Source: Candidatus Omnitrophota bacterium (GTDB taxonomy: Bacteria > Omnitrophota > Gorgyraeia > JABMRG01). From it: a stretch of 64,000 nucleotides of DNA. A model generated the notes under the pieces. That model did no database searches. It saw only the letters and a list, made by a program, of their open reading frames with translations, and had not been told where the DNA came from. Positions 17,837 through 26,263 of this stretch are shown here, one piece after another. Position 1 is the first letter of the stretch. Every line of letters begins with the position of its first letter. The DNA lies in NCBI GenBank assembly GCA_030593065.1, contig JAUVHV010000003.1:24001-88000 (forward strand). Reading direction: 5' to 3'. A program made the position numbers and the translations under genes.

Positions 17837-18847
17837 ATGAAAAAGATACTGATTATAGAGCCGAACTGGCTTGGGGACATACTCTTTACAACCCCAGCGA
17901 TAAGGGCCATAAGAGAGAAGAATCCCGATGCGTTTATAGCATGCATGATACACCCCCGCTGCACAGAGCTGCTTGAAGATAACCCTGATATTAACAAGCT
18001 TATGCTTTTTGATGAGAGGGTTTTGCATCGCAGCATATTGGGAAAACTCCTATTTATCAGGGATTTAAGAAGGTTTAAATTTGATACTGTGATATCTTTC
18101 CATCGTTCCATGAGCAGGATCCTGATAGCTTACCTATCCGGCATATCGCGCCGCATAGGCTACTACACAAGAAAGCGTTCGTGGCTGCTTACGGACTCAG
18201 TTGAGCCACAGGCTACTCCGCTTCACAGGGTTGAATATTTTTTAAATATCACCAGGGCCGTAGGTATCGATACAGATAATAAAGATTATCAATTTAGTAT
18301 TCCAGAGAGTTCTGTTAAGAGCGCGGAAAGCATATTAGAGAAGGCAGGAATAGGTGCTGATGACGAGTTCTTTGTTGTAAACCCGGGAGGCAACTGGCTT
18401 GCAAAAAGATGGCCTGAGCAGAGGTATGCCAGGCTTTGCAAAGAATTAAAAGCAAAATACGGAAAGAAAATATTTTTAACAGGGGCTTTTAAAGATAGAG
18501 AATTATCAGAAGAGATAATGCGTATGAGCGGTGGTTCGGCAATTAATATATGCGGTAAAACCTCACTCAAGGAGTTGGCCGTGATTATGCGAAAAGCGAA
18601 AGTCGTAGTGGCAAATGATTCCGGCCCAATGCATATAGCTATAAGCCAGAAGGCCCCCACAATAGCGCTTTTTGGGCCTACCTCACCGGAGATCACAGGC
18701 CCTTATGGAAGTGGAGAGTATGCTATTTTACAAAGATGGACTGATTGTGCTATACCTTGCTACGCAGTATGCGAGGATTACAAATGCATGAAGGCTATAA
18801 CTGTTGAAGATGTACTAGAGGCAATCGGAAGGATAACACAGAAGTGA
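17837..18847 (+). CDS. GT9 heptosyltransferase (WaaF-like)
   Basis: The 336-residue GT9 protein begins ILIIEPNWLGDILFTTPAIR, the typical ADP-heptose:LPS heptosyltransferase opening. It carries NPGGNWLAKRWP in the donor domain, VANDSGPMHIA with the conserved histidine, and ALFGPTSPEITGP. Near the C-terminus are four cysteines in the order C-x3-C-x3-C-x4-C, also found in the other three GT9 modules of this block. It probably adds an inner-core heptose to Kdo-lipid A. Acceptor order relative to the other three modules cannot be decided. Its stop overlaps the GTG of the next GT9 gene. Confidence 0.9.
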   Translation: MKKILIIEPNWLGDILFTTPAIRAIREKNPDAFIACMIHPRCTELLEDNPDINKLMLFDERVLHRSILGKLLFIRDLRRFKFDTVISFHRSMSRILIAYLSGISRRIGYYTRKRSWLLTDSVEPQATPLHRVEYFLNITRAVGIDTDNKDYQFSIPESSVKSAESILEKAGIGADDEFFVVNPGGNWLAKRWPEQRYARLCKELKAKYGKKIFLTGAFKDRELSEEIMRMSGGSAINICGKTSLKELAVIMRKAKVVVANDSGPMHIAISQKAPTIALFGPTSPEITGPYGSGEYAILQRWTDCAIPCYAVCEDYKCMKAITVEDVLEAIGRITQK

Positions 18848-19818
18848 AGATAGAAAAAACAGGCGTAAAAAAAATACTCTTTATAACCTTGAGTAATATA
18901 GGCGATCTGGTGTTGACGTTACCTGTTCTTGGAGTGCTAAAGAGGGAATTTCCAAAGGCCTCTATCGTTGTGCTTGCGGGCTCTGGGGCAGGAGAGATCC
19001 TCAGGGCAGATACTTCTGTATCGGATATATTGGTATATAATAAGCGCGCAACTCTTTTTGATAAACTAAAACTGGCCTTAAAACTCAAGGGTATGGGTTT
19101 TGACATGGCAGTCGATATGCGCCATAGCCTTTTTCCGGTTCTTGCCGGAGCCAGATATAGAACATCCATATTTAAAAGTCCGGGCCGAAAAGGTCACAGA
19201 AAAGAGAAGCACTTAAAAGTTCTAAGTGCCATGGGTATTCCCATAAAGGATGCGCCATTTCCTCTGCTCTTTAACCGTAATGATAGGTTACATGTTAATT
19301 CTATATTGAATGAAAAAGGAATATTACCCGAAGATAAAATAGTCGCGATTGCTCCAGGCGCTAAAAGCCATATGAAGCGCTGGAAAATAGACGGTTTTAC
19401 AGATGTATGTGTACATTTAAGCAGAGAAGCGAATATCAGGGCAGTCCTGGTAGGTGACGAGACCGATAAGATTATAAACAGCCGGATTATTGACAATGGC
19501 GCGGGCAAGGCCTATGACCTAAGCGGCTGTTTCAACCTGAGAGAGCTTGCTTATTTTTTGTCTTTATCTAAATTACTTATAACGAATGATTCAGCCCCTC
19601 TTCATATCGCAGGTTCTGTCGGTATACCGGTTATAGCTATATTCGGCCCGACAGACCATAGAAAATACGGCCCAATCTCACCTGGGAGTATTGTCTTGAG
19701 AAAAGGCGTTGCGTGTTCACCATGTGAAAAGGCCATATGCGAATTTGATTTAGAATGTATGAAACAGATATCTAGCGAAGATGTATTAAACGCGGCAGAG
19801 CAGATATTATTATTGTAG
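18844..19818 (+). CDS. GT9 heptosyltransferase
   Basis: The start is GTG overlapping the previous stop by four bases. The N-terminal KILFITLSNIGDLVLTLPVL resembles the GT9 opening, with SNIGD in place of the common R-x-GD. Donor-site segments APGAKSHMKRW, TNDSAPLHIAGS and AIFGPTDHRKYGP are clear. A CSPC...C...C four-cysteine cluster sits near the C-terminus. With 324 residues it is a complete GT9 enzyme. It is one of three tandem copies, which suggests stepwise addition of several heptoses or related sugars to the core. Exact substrate is not visible. Confidence 0.9.
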   Translation: MKIEKTGVKKILFITLSNIGDLVLTLPVLGVLKREFPKASIVVLAGSGAGEILRADTSVSDILVYNKRATLFDKLKLALKLKGMGFDMAVDMRHSLFPVLAGARYRTSIFKSPGRKGHRKEKHLKVLSAMGIPIKDAPFPLLFNRNDRLHVNSILNEKGILPEDKIVAIAPGAKSHMKRWKIDGFTDVCVHLSREANIRAVLVGDETDKIINSRIIDNGAGKAYDLSGCFNLRELAYFLSLSKLLITNDSAPLHIAGSVGIPVIAIFGPTDHRKYGPISPGSIVLRKGVACSPCEKAICEFDLECMKQISSEDVLNAAEQILLL

Positions 19819-19835
19819 GAAGGTAGAAGATATTG

Positions 19836-20885
19836 ATGTATAATTCAAACAGAAGAAAGATATTGCTGGCACGCACAGACAGGCTTGGCGATCTTGTCCT
19901 TACCACGCCCGCGATAAAAGCGGTACGCGAAGCATATCCCGATGCTTATATCGCGATGATAGTAAGGCCTTATGGCGAGGCGCTGGTAAAGGATAATCCC
20001 TATCTTGATGAGGTTATTATTTATGATAAGTTCGGATTGCATAGATCAGCAGCAGCGACCATACGTTTTGGACTGAATCTCAGGAAAGCCGGGTTTGACA
20101 GAGCTATTATATTTAATCCTACTAACAGGATGCATATAATAGCGTATATTGCAAATATCCCGAGAAGAATTGGCTATGATAATAAATTAAGTTTTTTGCT
20201 GACAGACAGTATAAAGAACCTTAAACATGAAGGCAAAAAGCATGAACGGGATTACACGCTCGGCCTATTAAATGCCCTGGGCATAGAATCGCATGAAAAA
20301 GAGCTTTATGTAGCTGTAGATAATAAAGTCAGGTCGGATATTGAACAGGTGCTGAGCAACCATGCCATAACAATAAAAGATAAGCTTGTTACTATGCATC
20401 CTGGAGCAAGCTGTGTTTCCAAGATATGGCCGTCTGAGAGATTTGCGAAGCTTTCAGATATGCTGATAGAAAAACACAATGTAAAAATAGCTGTGATCGG
20501 TGGAAATAACAAGAGAGATCTTTTTTGTGTCGAGAGCGTTAAAAAATTCATGCGCAAGGAGGCTCTTTTTTTAAAAGGCGCGCTGAACCTGAAAGAACTT
20601 GCGGCCTTGCTTAAGAGATCCGAGCTTTTTGTATCCAATGACAGCGGCCCCGTTCATATCGCAACAGCGGTAGGTACGCCTGTTGTTGATATTTTTGGCA
20701 GAAACCGGCCAGGCTTAAGCCCGGTCAGGTGGGGCCCCCTTGGCAAAAAAGATATAACAATACATAAAGATGTTGGTTGTGAAGGTATATGCCTTGCGCA
20801 TAATTGCAAAAAAAGCTTTGCCTGCCTGAGGGCTGTTAGTATTGATGATATTTATACCGCCATCCAATCCATGAACCTGCTTTAA
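19836..20885 (+). CDS. GT9 heptosyltransferase
   Basis: This is the third tandem GT9 gene. It begins KILLARTDRLGDLVLTTPA after a short lead, the classical R-x-GD donor loop. HPGASCVSKIWP and SNDSGPVHIATA are present. The last conserved element diverges (IFGRNRPGLSPVRWGPLG), and the C-terminal four cysteines are spaced C-x3-C-x4-C-x5-C. The ATG at 19836 follows an AGGAAGG-like site; a TTG three bases earlier is also possible. It ends the glycosyltransferase block. The next 301 bases are non-coding and contain a palindrome and a strong promoter. Confidence 0.9.
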   Translation: MYNSNRRKILLARTDRLGDLVLTTPAIKAVREAYPDAYIAMIVRPYGEALVKDNPYLDEVIIYDKFGLHRSAAATIRFGLNLRKAGFDRAIIFNPTNRMHIIAYIANIPRRIGYDNKLSFLLTDSIKNLKHEGKKHERDYTLGLLNALGIESHEKELYVAVDNKVRSDIEQVLSNHAITIKDKLVTMHPGASCVSKIWPSERFAKLSDMLIEKHNVKIAVIGGNNKRDLFCVESVKKFMRKEALFLKGALNLKELAALLKRSELFVSNDSGPVHIATAVGTPVVDIFGRNRPGLSPVRWGPLGKKDITIHKDVGCEGICLAHNCKKSFACLRAVSIDDIYTAIQSMNLL

Positions 20886-21111
20886 CCTGAGCCAGCCGGC
20901 ATATAATTAAACGTTACCCACTTATCTATTACTCCACTCTAAGCTGAGAGTTTTGTTACAACTTCCGCAAATAAGAATATCTCTTATGCCTTTGCCTTCG
21001 CAGCGCAGGTATTTTTGCCGTCTATTTACATCCATGGCAAAAAAATCCAAAGCACTGCTAAAAGGCAAAGGCATAAGAGATTATAGGCAATATTTTATAA
21101 TTATAAACTGA
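20886..21111. other. Non-coding gap upstream of hldA (20886-21186)
   Basis: No gene is seen in this 301-bp gap. It contains the long hairpin element at 20979-21081 and a near-perfect promoter at 21112-21140, followed by a roughly 40-nt leader to the hldA ATG. The first 60 bases have no recognisable structure. Confidence 0.7.
20979..21081. repeat. Long hairpin element, copy A (CTTATGCCTTTGCC family)
   Basis: Terminal arms 20979-20998 and 21062-21081 are perfect 20-bp reverse complements. Further inside, GCAGCGC/GCACTGC and ATTTTTGCC/GGCAAAAAAAT extend the fold to a hairpin of about 103 nt. A second copy lies at 47067-47169, with most of the inner sequence shared. The terminal stem bases differ between copies but pair in both. 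A sigma70-type promoter starts about 30 nt downstream. Confidence 0.9.
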
Positions 21112-21140
21112 TTGACATCATTATATATACTTGTTATAAT
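21112..21140 (+). promoter_or_regulatory. Consensus sigma70 promoter for the hldA-kds operon
   Basis: TTGACA (21112-21117), a 17-nt spacer and TATAAT (21135-21140) match the consensus exactly. The hldA ATG is at 21187, giving a leader of roughly 40 nt. This should start the unit hldA-kdsB-kdsA and beyond. Confidence 0.85.
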
Positions 21141-21186
21141 TATAAGACTTTATATCCCCTGATTCGAAACTTATAATTGGAAAAAT

Positions 21187-22281
21187 ATGTATACTAAAAA
21201 GCTTAAAACGTTCTACAACCTGATTCCACGGCTTAAAAATGCCAAAATACTGGTAATTGGCGATGTTATGCTCGACAAGTTTATATGGGGCACTGTTTCA
21301 CGCATATCGCCTGAAGCGCCAGTCCCTGTTGTATGGGCAAGGTCAGAGTCATTTATGCCTGGTGGCGCGTCAAATGTCGCTAATAATATATGTGCGCTTG
21401 GAGCCAAGGCCTATATGTGCGGTGTAATAGGTAATGACGAGGCAGGAAGGATAGTTGTATCTGAGCTGGAAAAGAATGGCATAAACAGTGATGGAGTGCT
21501 GGTTGATATAAGCCGTCCTACCATACATAAGACGCGTATAATAGCACATCACCAGCAGGTTGTGCGCATTGATAAAGAATCGGATGGCCCGTTAGATAAG
21601 AGGGTTATTACCCGTATCTTATCTTACGCGAAAGCTAAGATAAAAGATATTGACGCTATTATAATAGAAGATTATGGTAAAGGCCTTATAGTTCCGAGAT
21701 TAATAAGAGAGCTTATAATTCTCGCGAGGCAATATAACAAGATTATTACTGTTGATCCCAAGAAAGAGCATTTTAAGATATATAGCGGTATAACAGTTAT
21801 TACGCCGAACCGTAAAGAAGCTGAAGAGGCATCCGGCATAAAGATAAGAGACACGGCTTCTTTAAAGAGTGCCGGTAAAAAATTACTTAAATCGCTCAAA
21901 GCTGAAGCTGTGCTCATAACTCTTGGTGAAGACGGCATGGCACTTTTTGAAAAAAAGAGAGACTGTGTGTACATACCTACAGTTGCCCAGGAGGTTTATG
22001 ATATCTCAGGAGCTGGAGATACTGTTATCGGCATATTTACTTTAGCGAAAGTTGCTGGCGCTAAAATGAGTGAAGCGGCCCATATTGCTAATATTGCGGC
22101 AGGTGTAGTAGTGGGTAAAATAGGAATCGGTGTCTGTACCGCGAGTGAATTAAAATCGCATCTTAACCAGATTAAGAGTTCGGTTATTAAAACAAAAAAT
22201 AGTATCGAAAATACCAATATTAAAAAGAGTAATTATTATTCATACGATTCTATTTTCAAAAACAGGAGAAAAAATGACTAG
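21187..22281 (+). CDS. hldA: D-glycero-beta-D-manno-heptose-7-phosphate kinase, single-domain
   Basis: This ribokinase-family sugar kinase makes heptose 1,7-bisphosphate for ADP-heptose, the donor of the GT9 enzymes upstream. VIGDVMLDKFIWG, RISPEAPVPV, PGGASNVANN and the catalytic-base motif SGAGDT are the HldE N-domain signatures. E. coli HldE fuses this kinase to a cytidylyltransferase; here the protein stops at 364 residues, with a short lysine-rich tail. The adenylyltransferase (HldC) must be elsewhere. gmhA and gmhB are not in the window. kdsB begins 8 nt before its stop. Confidence 0.92.
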   Translation: MYTKKLKTFYNLIPRLKNAKILVIGDVMLDKFIWGTVSRISPEAPVPVVWARSESFMPGGASNVANNICALGAKAYMCGVIGNDEAGRIVVSELEKNGINSDGVLVDISRPTIHKTRIIAHHQQVVRIDKESDGPLDKRVITRILSYAKAKIKDIDAIIIEDYGKGLIVPRLIRELIILARQYNKIITVDPKKEHFKIYSGITVITPNRKEAEEASGIKIRDTASLKSAGKKLLKSLKAEAVLITLGEDGMALFEKKRDCVYIPTVAQEVYDISGAGDTVIGIFTLAKVAGAKMSEAAHIANIAAGVVVGKIGIGVCTASELKSHLNQIKSSVIKTKNSIENTNIKKSNYYSYDSIFKNRRKND

Positions 22282-23011
22282 TTTAGGCATAATACCTGCA
22301 AGATACGCCGCAAGTAGGTTTGAAGGAAAGGTACTAGCCAATATAGGTAATAAGCCGATGATTCAGCATGTATGGGAGCGCGCTAAAAAGGCCCGTAGCC
22401 TGGATGATCTTATTATAGCAGCGGATGATGACCGCATAATCAAGGTGGTAGAAGGCTTTGGCGGGAAAGCAGTATTTACCTCGAAATCGCATCCTTCAGG
22501 TACAGACCGTTTGCGTGAGATCGCAAATCCTTTGGATGTGGATATCGTGGTAAATATACAGGCGGATGAGCCTCTATTGAATTATTCGATGATAGACAGT
22601 CTAGTTGATACAATGTGTGATGATAAGGATATAGTTATGGCAAGCCTTATGAAAAAGATGGATAATATTGAAGAGATTAACAACCCGAATTTAGTAAAGG
22701 TAGTAGTTGATAAGAATAATTTTGCCCTCTATTTTTCACGAAGCCCGATACCTTTTAGCAGAGCTGGTTCAGATGGTAAGTGCCGGTTTTATAAACATAT
22801 TGGCCTCTACGCATATACAAAAGATTTTTTATTTACCTTTGCCAACCTTCCTCCATCTTCGCTCGAAAAGTATGAGAAATTAGAACAACTTAGGGCGCTT
22901 GAGAATGGTTACAGGATAAAGATGGTTGAAACGAAATATGACACTATAGGCGTAGATACCCCGGAAGATCTTGAAAGGGCAAGAGCAACGCTCTGTCAAA
23001 ACAGGGGTTAA
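22274..23011 (+). CDS. kdsB: CMP-Kdo synthetase (3-deoxy-manno-octulosonate cytidylyltransferase)
   Basis: It activates Kdo with CTP to CMP-Kdo, the donor for WaaA. The CTP-binding start IIPARYAASRFEGKVL is canonical, as is NIQADEPLL at about residue 96-104 and the FSRSPIPF and KHIGLYAY stretches. Its 245 residues are normal. The ATG lies in the end of hldA and has an AGGAG site 7-8 nt upstream. The order kdsB-kdsA followed later by kdsD-kdsC gives the complete Kdo pathway in one transcription unit. Confidence 0.96.
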   Translation: MTSLGIIPARYAASRFEGKVLANIGNKPMIQHVWERAKKARSLDDLIIAADDDRIIKVVEGFGGKAVFTSKSHPSGTDRLREIANPLDVDIVVNIQADEPLLNYSMIDSLVDTMCDDKDIVMASLMKKMDNIEEINNPNLVKVVVDKNNFALYFSRSPIPFSRAGSDGKCRFYKHIGLYAYTKDFLFTFANLPPSSLEKYEKLEQLRALENGYRIKMVETKYDTIGVDTPEDLERARATLCQNRG

Positions 23012-23020
23012 GTAGATTTT

Positions 23021-23851
23021 ATGAAGAAGCATATTATAAAAATAGGAAAGATAAAGATAGGCCAGGGCCAGCCGCTTTTGCTTATAGCGGGCCCCTGTGT
23101 CATTGAGAGCGAGAAAAGAGCCCTTTATCACGCGGAAGAACTCTTAAAGATCGCTTCACATCTTAACATGCCCCTTATATATAAAAGCAGCTATGACAAG
23201 GCAAACAGGACATCGATCAATTCATTCAGGGGGCCAGGCCTTTTAAAGGGGCTCAAGATATTAAAAAAGATAAAGGATAGGTTGGGCTTACCTATTTTAA
23301 GTGATGTGCATTGCCGTAGAGACATTGAGGAAGCGGTACACGTTCTGGATATTATACAGATACCGGCTTTTTTATGCAGGCAGACAGACCTTATACTTGC
23401 TGCTGCTGAGACCGGTAAGCCTTTAAATGTGAAGAAGGGGCAGTTTATGGCTCCATGGGATATGAAACATGTTGTTGAGAAGATAGAGAGAACCGGAAAT
23501 TATGAGATATTGATTACAGAGCGCGGCAGCAGTTTTGGTTATAATAACCTTGTAAGTGACATGCGTTCTTTGCCCATAATGAGACAAATGGGTTACCCTG
23601 TAATATATGATGCTACGCATAGCGCGCAGCTTCCGGGCGGTAAAGGCGCATCCTCAGGCGGAGAGAGAGAATTTGTTTCGTATCTTTCACGGGCAGCGGT
23701 TGCTGCGGGTGTGGATGGAATATTTATCGAGACTCATCGTGACCCTGATAAAGCGCTATCTGATGGGCCTAATATGCTTAAAATAAAGGACCTTTCTAAT
23801 CTGCTTAAGCAGTTAAAAAGGATAAGGGAGGCGGTCGAGGACAATGTTTGA
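23021..23851 (+). CDS. kdsA: Kdo-8-phosphate synthase
   Basis: It condenses phosphoenolpyruvate with arabinose 5-phosphate. AGPCVIESE (PEP-binding) is at about residues 24-32. SYDKANRTSINSFRGPG is the KdsA-specific arabinose-5-phosphate loop, with the N at the position that is often cysteine in metal-dependent forms of the fold family. The QIPAFLCRQTDL and ERGSSFGYNNLVSDMRS stretches are typical. Length is 276. The gene is 9 nt after kdsB, and its stop overlaps the start of the GGDEF gene by 8 nt, so regulation with that signalling gene is likely. Confidence 0.96.
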   Translation: MKKHIIKIGKIKIGQGQPLLLIAGPCVIESEKRALYHAEELLKIASHLNMPLIYKSSYDKANRTSINSFRGPGLLKGLKILKKIKDRLGLPILSDVHCRRDIEEAVHVLDIIQIPAFLCRQTDLILAAAETGKPLNVKKGQFMAPWDMKHVVEKIERTGNYEILITERGSSFGYNNLVSDMRSLPIMRQMGYPVIYDATHSAQLPGGKGASSGGEREFVSYLSRAAVAAGVDGIFIETHRDPDKALSDGPNMLKIKDLSNLLKQLKRIREAVEDNV

Positions 23852-25175
23852 GGGAAATTGGGCATATAGGATAATTGTGATGTTATCGCTCTGTATTCTG
23901 TTGACATGGACATATCTTACTAATGAGGAGACTCTGCTTGGTTATATCGGCGGCAAATTTATTCTGGATACAAGGCTTATTTGGCAAATAGGGATATTTG
24001 CTCTTTTGAGTATAGTACTTTTTTATCTTATGCAGTCTACCCTGGATTACAAGGCCCAGAATGGTATATTAAAAAAATATCTTAAACGCTTACAACAGGA
24101 GCTTGATATTGAAAGAGAAGGCACGAAAGAACTGAAAACAGAATCTAACGAAGAGTTGCTTCGGCTTGAATCATTTATTATAACTATATCTGATACAGCC
24201 AGGCAGATAAGTTCAGTGTTGCATACGGATGAACTGCTCAGGGTTATACTTCATAAAACCGTAGATCTTCTCGGTTTACGTATGTGCGCCATATTCAAGG
24301 TTGATCAGGGTTCAAAAGAGCTGGTGTATATAGATTCTGTAGGATATAAAAGAGAAGAGATCGAATCTTTAGAACTGAAGGTTGGCGAAGAGTCAGGGCT
24401 TATAGGCTATGCTGCTGAACAGGGTGTATTTATTTCAAGAAAGATGCTTAATCAGGATTATGCAAAAAGGCATATAGCAGATAAGGATAGGCTTAACGTG
24501 AGCTTCTGTCAGCCAATAGTTCACAAGCTAAAGACATTAGCAGTAATATGTGTAGGCAGTGTAAATGTGGATCTCACACGTGAACAGACAATGCGCCTTT
24601 TATCAATACTAGCAAATTTTGGCTCAGTTGCTCTTGCAAATACAAAGTTGGTGGATCGCATACGTGAGCAATCTGTGAGAGATAGCCTTACATGGCTTTA
24701 TAACCACCAGTATTTTCAAACGCACATGAAAAATGCTCTTAATAACGCTAAGCGTGAAAAAGAGCCCCTTGGCCTTATAATGATGGATATAGACCATTTT
24801 AAGCATTTTAACGATACTTATGGCCACCAGGCAGGGGATTTTGTACTTAAGGAGGCAGCGGTTATATTTAATTCTGAATTGAGAGGCAGCGATATAGTTG
24901 CGCGTTACGGTGGGGAAGAGTTTATCGCGTTATTGCCACACAGGACCATTGAAGAGGCTTATAACATAGCTGAGAGGATCCGTAAAGTCTTTGCAAAGAC
25001 CAGATTCGAATTTGAGAAAAAAAATCTAAAGATTACTTTGAGTGCCGGTGTATCGGCATTTAAACCATCTATTGGGGAAGATATTTCTAAAGAGTTGCTT
25101 ATAAAATATGCGGATGAAGCACTTTACAAGGCAAAAGATGAAGGCCGTAATAGGGTTATTATCTGTAAGGGGTAA
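23844..25175 (+). CDS. Membrane GAF-GGDEF diguanylate cyclase
   Basis: Two N-terminal membrane segments (about 9-27 and 46-66) and a short coiled coil lead into a GAF domain (about 115-260) and a GGDEF domain (about 275-440). The active-site motif is RYGGEEF, a functional variant, and the product-inhibition site R-x-x-D is present in the expected place (RGSDIVARYGG). The protein should make cyclic di-GMP under allosteric feedback. Its position, overlapping kdsA and 29 nt before a PilT-like ATPase gene, puts a second-messenger enzyme inside the Kdo operon. The GAF ligand is unknown. Confidence 0.92.
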   Translation: MFEGNWAYRIIVMLSLCILLTWTYLTNEETLLGYIGGKFILDTRLIWQIGIFALLSIVLFYLMQSTLDYKAQNGILKKYLKRLQQELDIEREGTKELKTESNEELLRLESFIITISDTARQISSVLHTDELLRVILHKTVDLLGLRMCAIFKVDQGSKELVYIDSVGYKREEIESLELKVGEESGLIGYAAEQGVFISRKMLNQDYAKRHIADKDRLNVSFCQPIVHKLKTLAVICVGSVNVDLTREQTMRLLSILANFGSVALANTKLVDRIREQSVRDSLTWLYNHQYFQTHMKNALNNAKREKEPLGLIMMDIDHFKHFNDTYGHQAGDFVLKEAAVIFNSELRGSDIVARYGGEEFIALLPHRTIEEAYNIAERIRKVFAKTRFEFEKKNLKITLSAGVSAFKPSIGEDISKELLIKYADEALYKAKDEGRNRVIICKG

Positions 25176-25204
25176 TCATAAAAATAAAAAGTAAGGAGAA
25201 TGGT

Positions 25205-26263
25205 ATGGAGATGATAGATCTTTTACACATGGCAATAGACGCAAGAGCATCTGATCTTATACTTACAGTAGGTGTCCCCCCTGCCTTAAGGGTCACGGGT
25301 ACGGTAACGACTACGGATCTTCCTGTACTTACACCTGAAGAGTCGAAACGGCTTGTATACTCCATACTTAATGAAGAGCAGCGTTTTGTCTATGAGAAGA
25401 CCCGTAATATTGATATATCCTATTCCGTAAGCGGCCTTGCCAGGTTCCGTGTTAACGTGCATCAACAACGTGGGACTATCGCGGCCGCTATAAGGATTAT
25501 CCCGTTAAACATACCATTACTTGATGAATTGTGCCTTCCTAAGGATATAATAACGAGACTCTGTAATTTACGCAGTGGACTCGTATTGGTTACAGGCCAT
25601 TCAGACAGCGGAAAGACAACTACACTTGCGTCCATGATAGACTTTATAAATTCTAATCGCCCATGCCATATTATTAGCATAGAGGACCCCATAGAGTTTA
25701 TGCATAAACACAAGAAAGCGATTTTGGAGCAGCTGGAGATACCGTTTGATGCAGACTCGTTCGCGAACGCGTTACACAACGTGTTAAGACAAAATCCGGA
25801 TGTTATATTAATCGGTGAGATGCGTGATTTAGAAACAATATCTGCCGCGATAACAGCTTCTGAGACCGGCCAGCTGGTCTTTGCCAGTTTACATACTATT
25901 GATGCCAGTGAAACAATAAATAGGATAATAAGTGTGTTTCCTTCAAGCCAGCAGCAACAGGTAAGGGTGCAGCTTGCTGCTACAATGGAGGGTGTTATAT
26001 CTCAAAGGCTTATTCAGGAGGCGCATGGTAACGGCATGATCGTTGCGTGCGAGATAATGCTTGGCATACCAGCTGTTAAGAATATGATACGCGAAGGAAA
26101 TACTCATCATATGCTTAGTGTTATTGAAACCAATGCAAAATATGGTATGCAATCTATGGACCAGGCCCTTATTGAACTTTACGGAAAAAAACTTATAAGC
26201 AAAGCTGAACTGCTTTTTAATATAAAGGATAAAGAGAGGGAAGATATAAAGACCATTATATAA
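25205..26263 (+). CDS. PilT/PilU-like type IV pilus retraction ATPase
   Basis: This hexameric secretion-type ATPase has the PilT layout: N-terminal PAS-like region (1-100), then a RecA-like domain. Walker A reads GHSDSGKTTT, unlike the usual GPTGSGKSTT but with G-x4-GKT kept. The Asp box is IISIEDPIEFMHKHKK, Walker B is NPDVILIGEMRD, and the His box is ASETGQLVFASLHTIDASETI. The length of 352 residues fits PilT. AAGGAG precedes the ATG. No pilB, pilC or pilin gene is adjacent. The pairing with a diguanylate cyclase gene hints at cyclic di-GMP-linked surface motility or secretion. Its stop overlaps the kdsD start. Confidence 0.9.
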   Translation: MEMIDLLHMAIDARASDLILTVGVPPALRVTGTVTTTDLPVLTPEESKRLVYSILNEEQRFVYEKTRNIDISYSVSGLARFRVNVHQQRGTIAAAIRIIPLNIPLLDELCLPKDIITRLCNLRSGLVLVTGHSDSGKTTTLASMIDFINSNRPCHIISIEDPIEFMHKHKKAILEQLEIPFDADSFANALHNVLRQNPDVILIGEMRDLETISAAITASETGQLVFASLHTIDASETINRIISVFPSSQQQQVRVQLAATMEGVISQRLIQEAHGNGMIVACEIMLGIPAVKNMIREGNTHHMLSVIETNAKYGMQSMDQALIELYGKKLISKAELLFNIKDKEREDIKTII

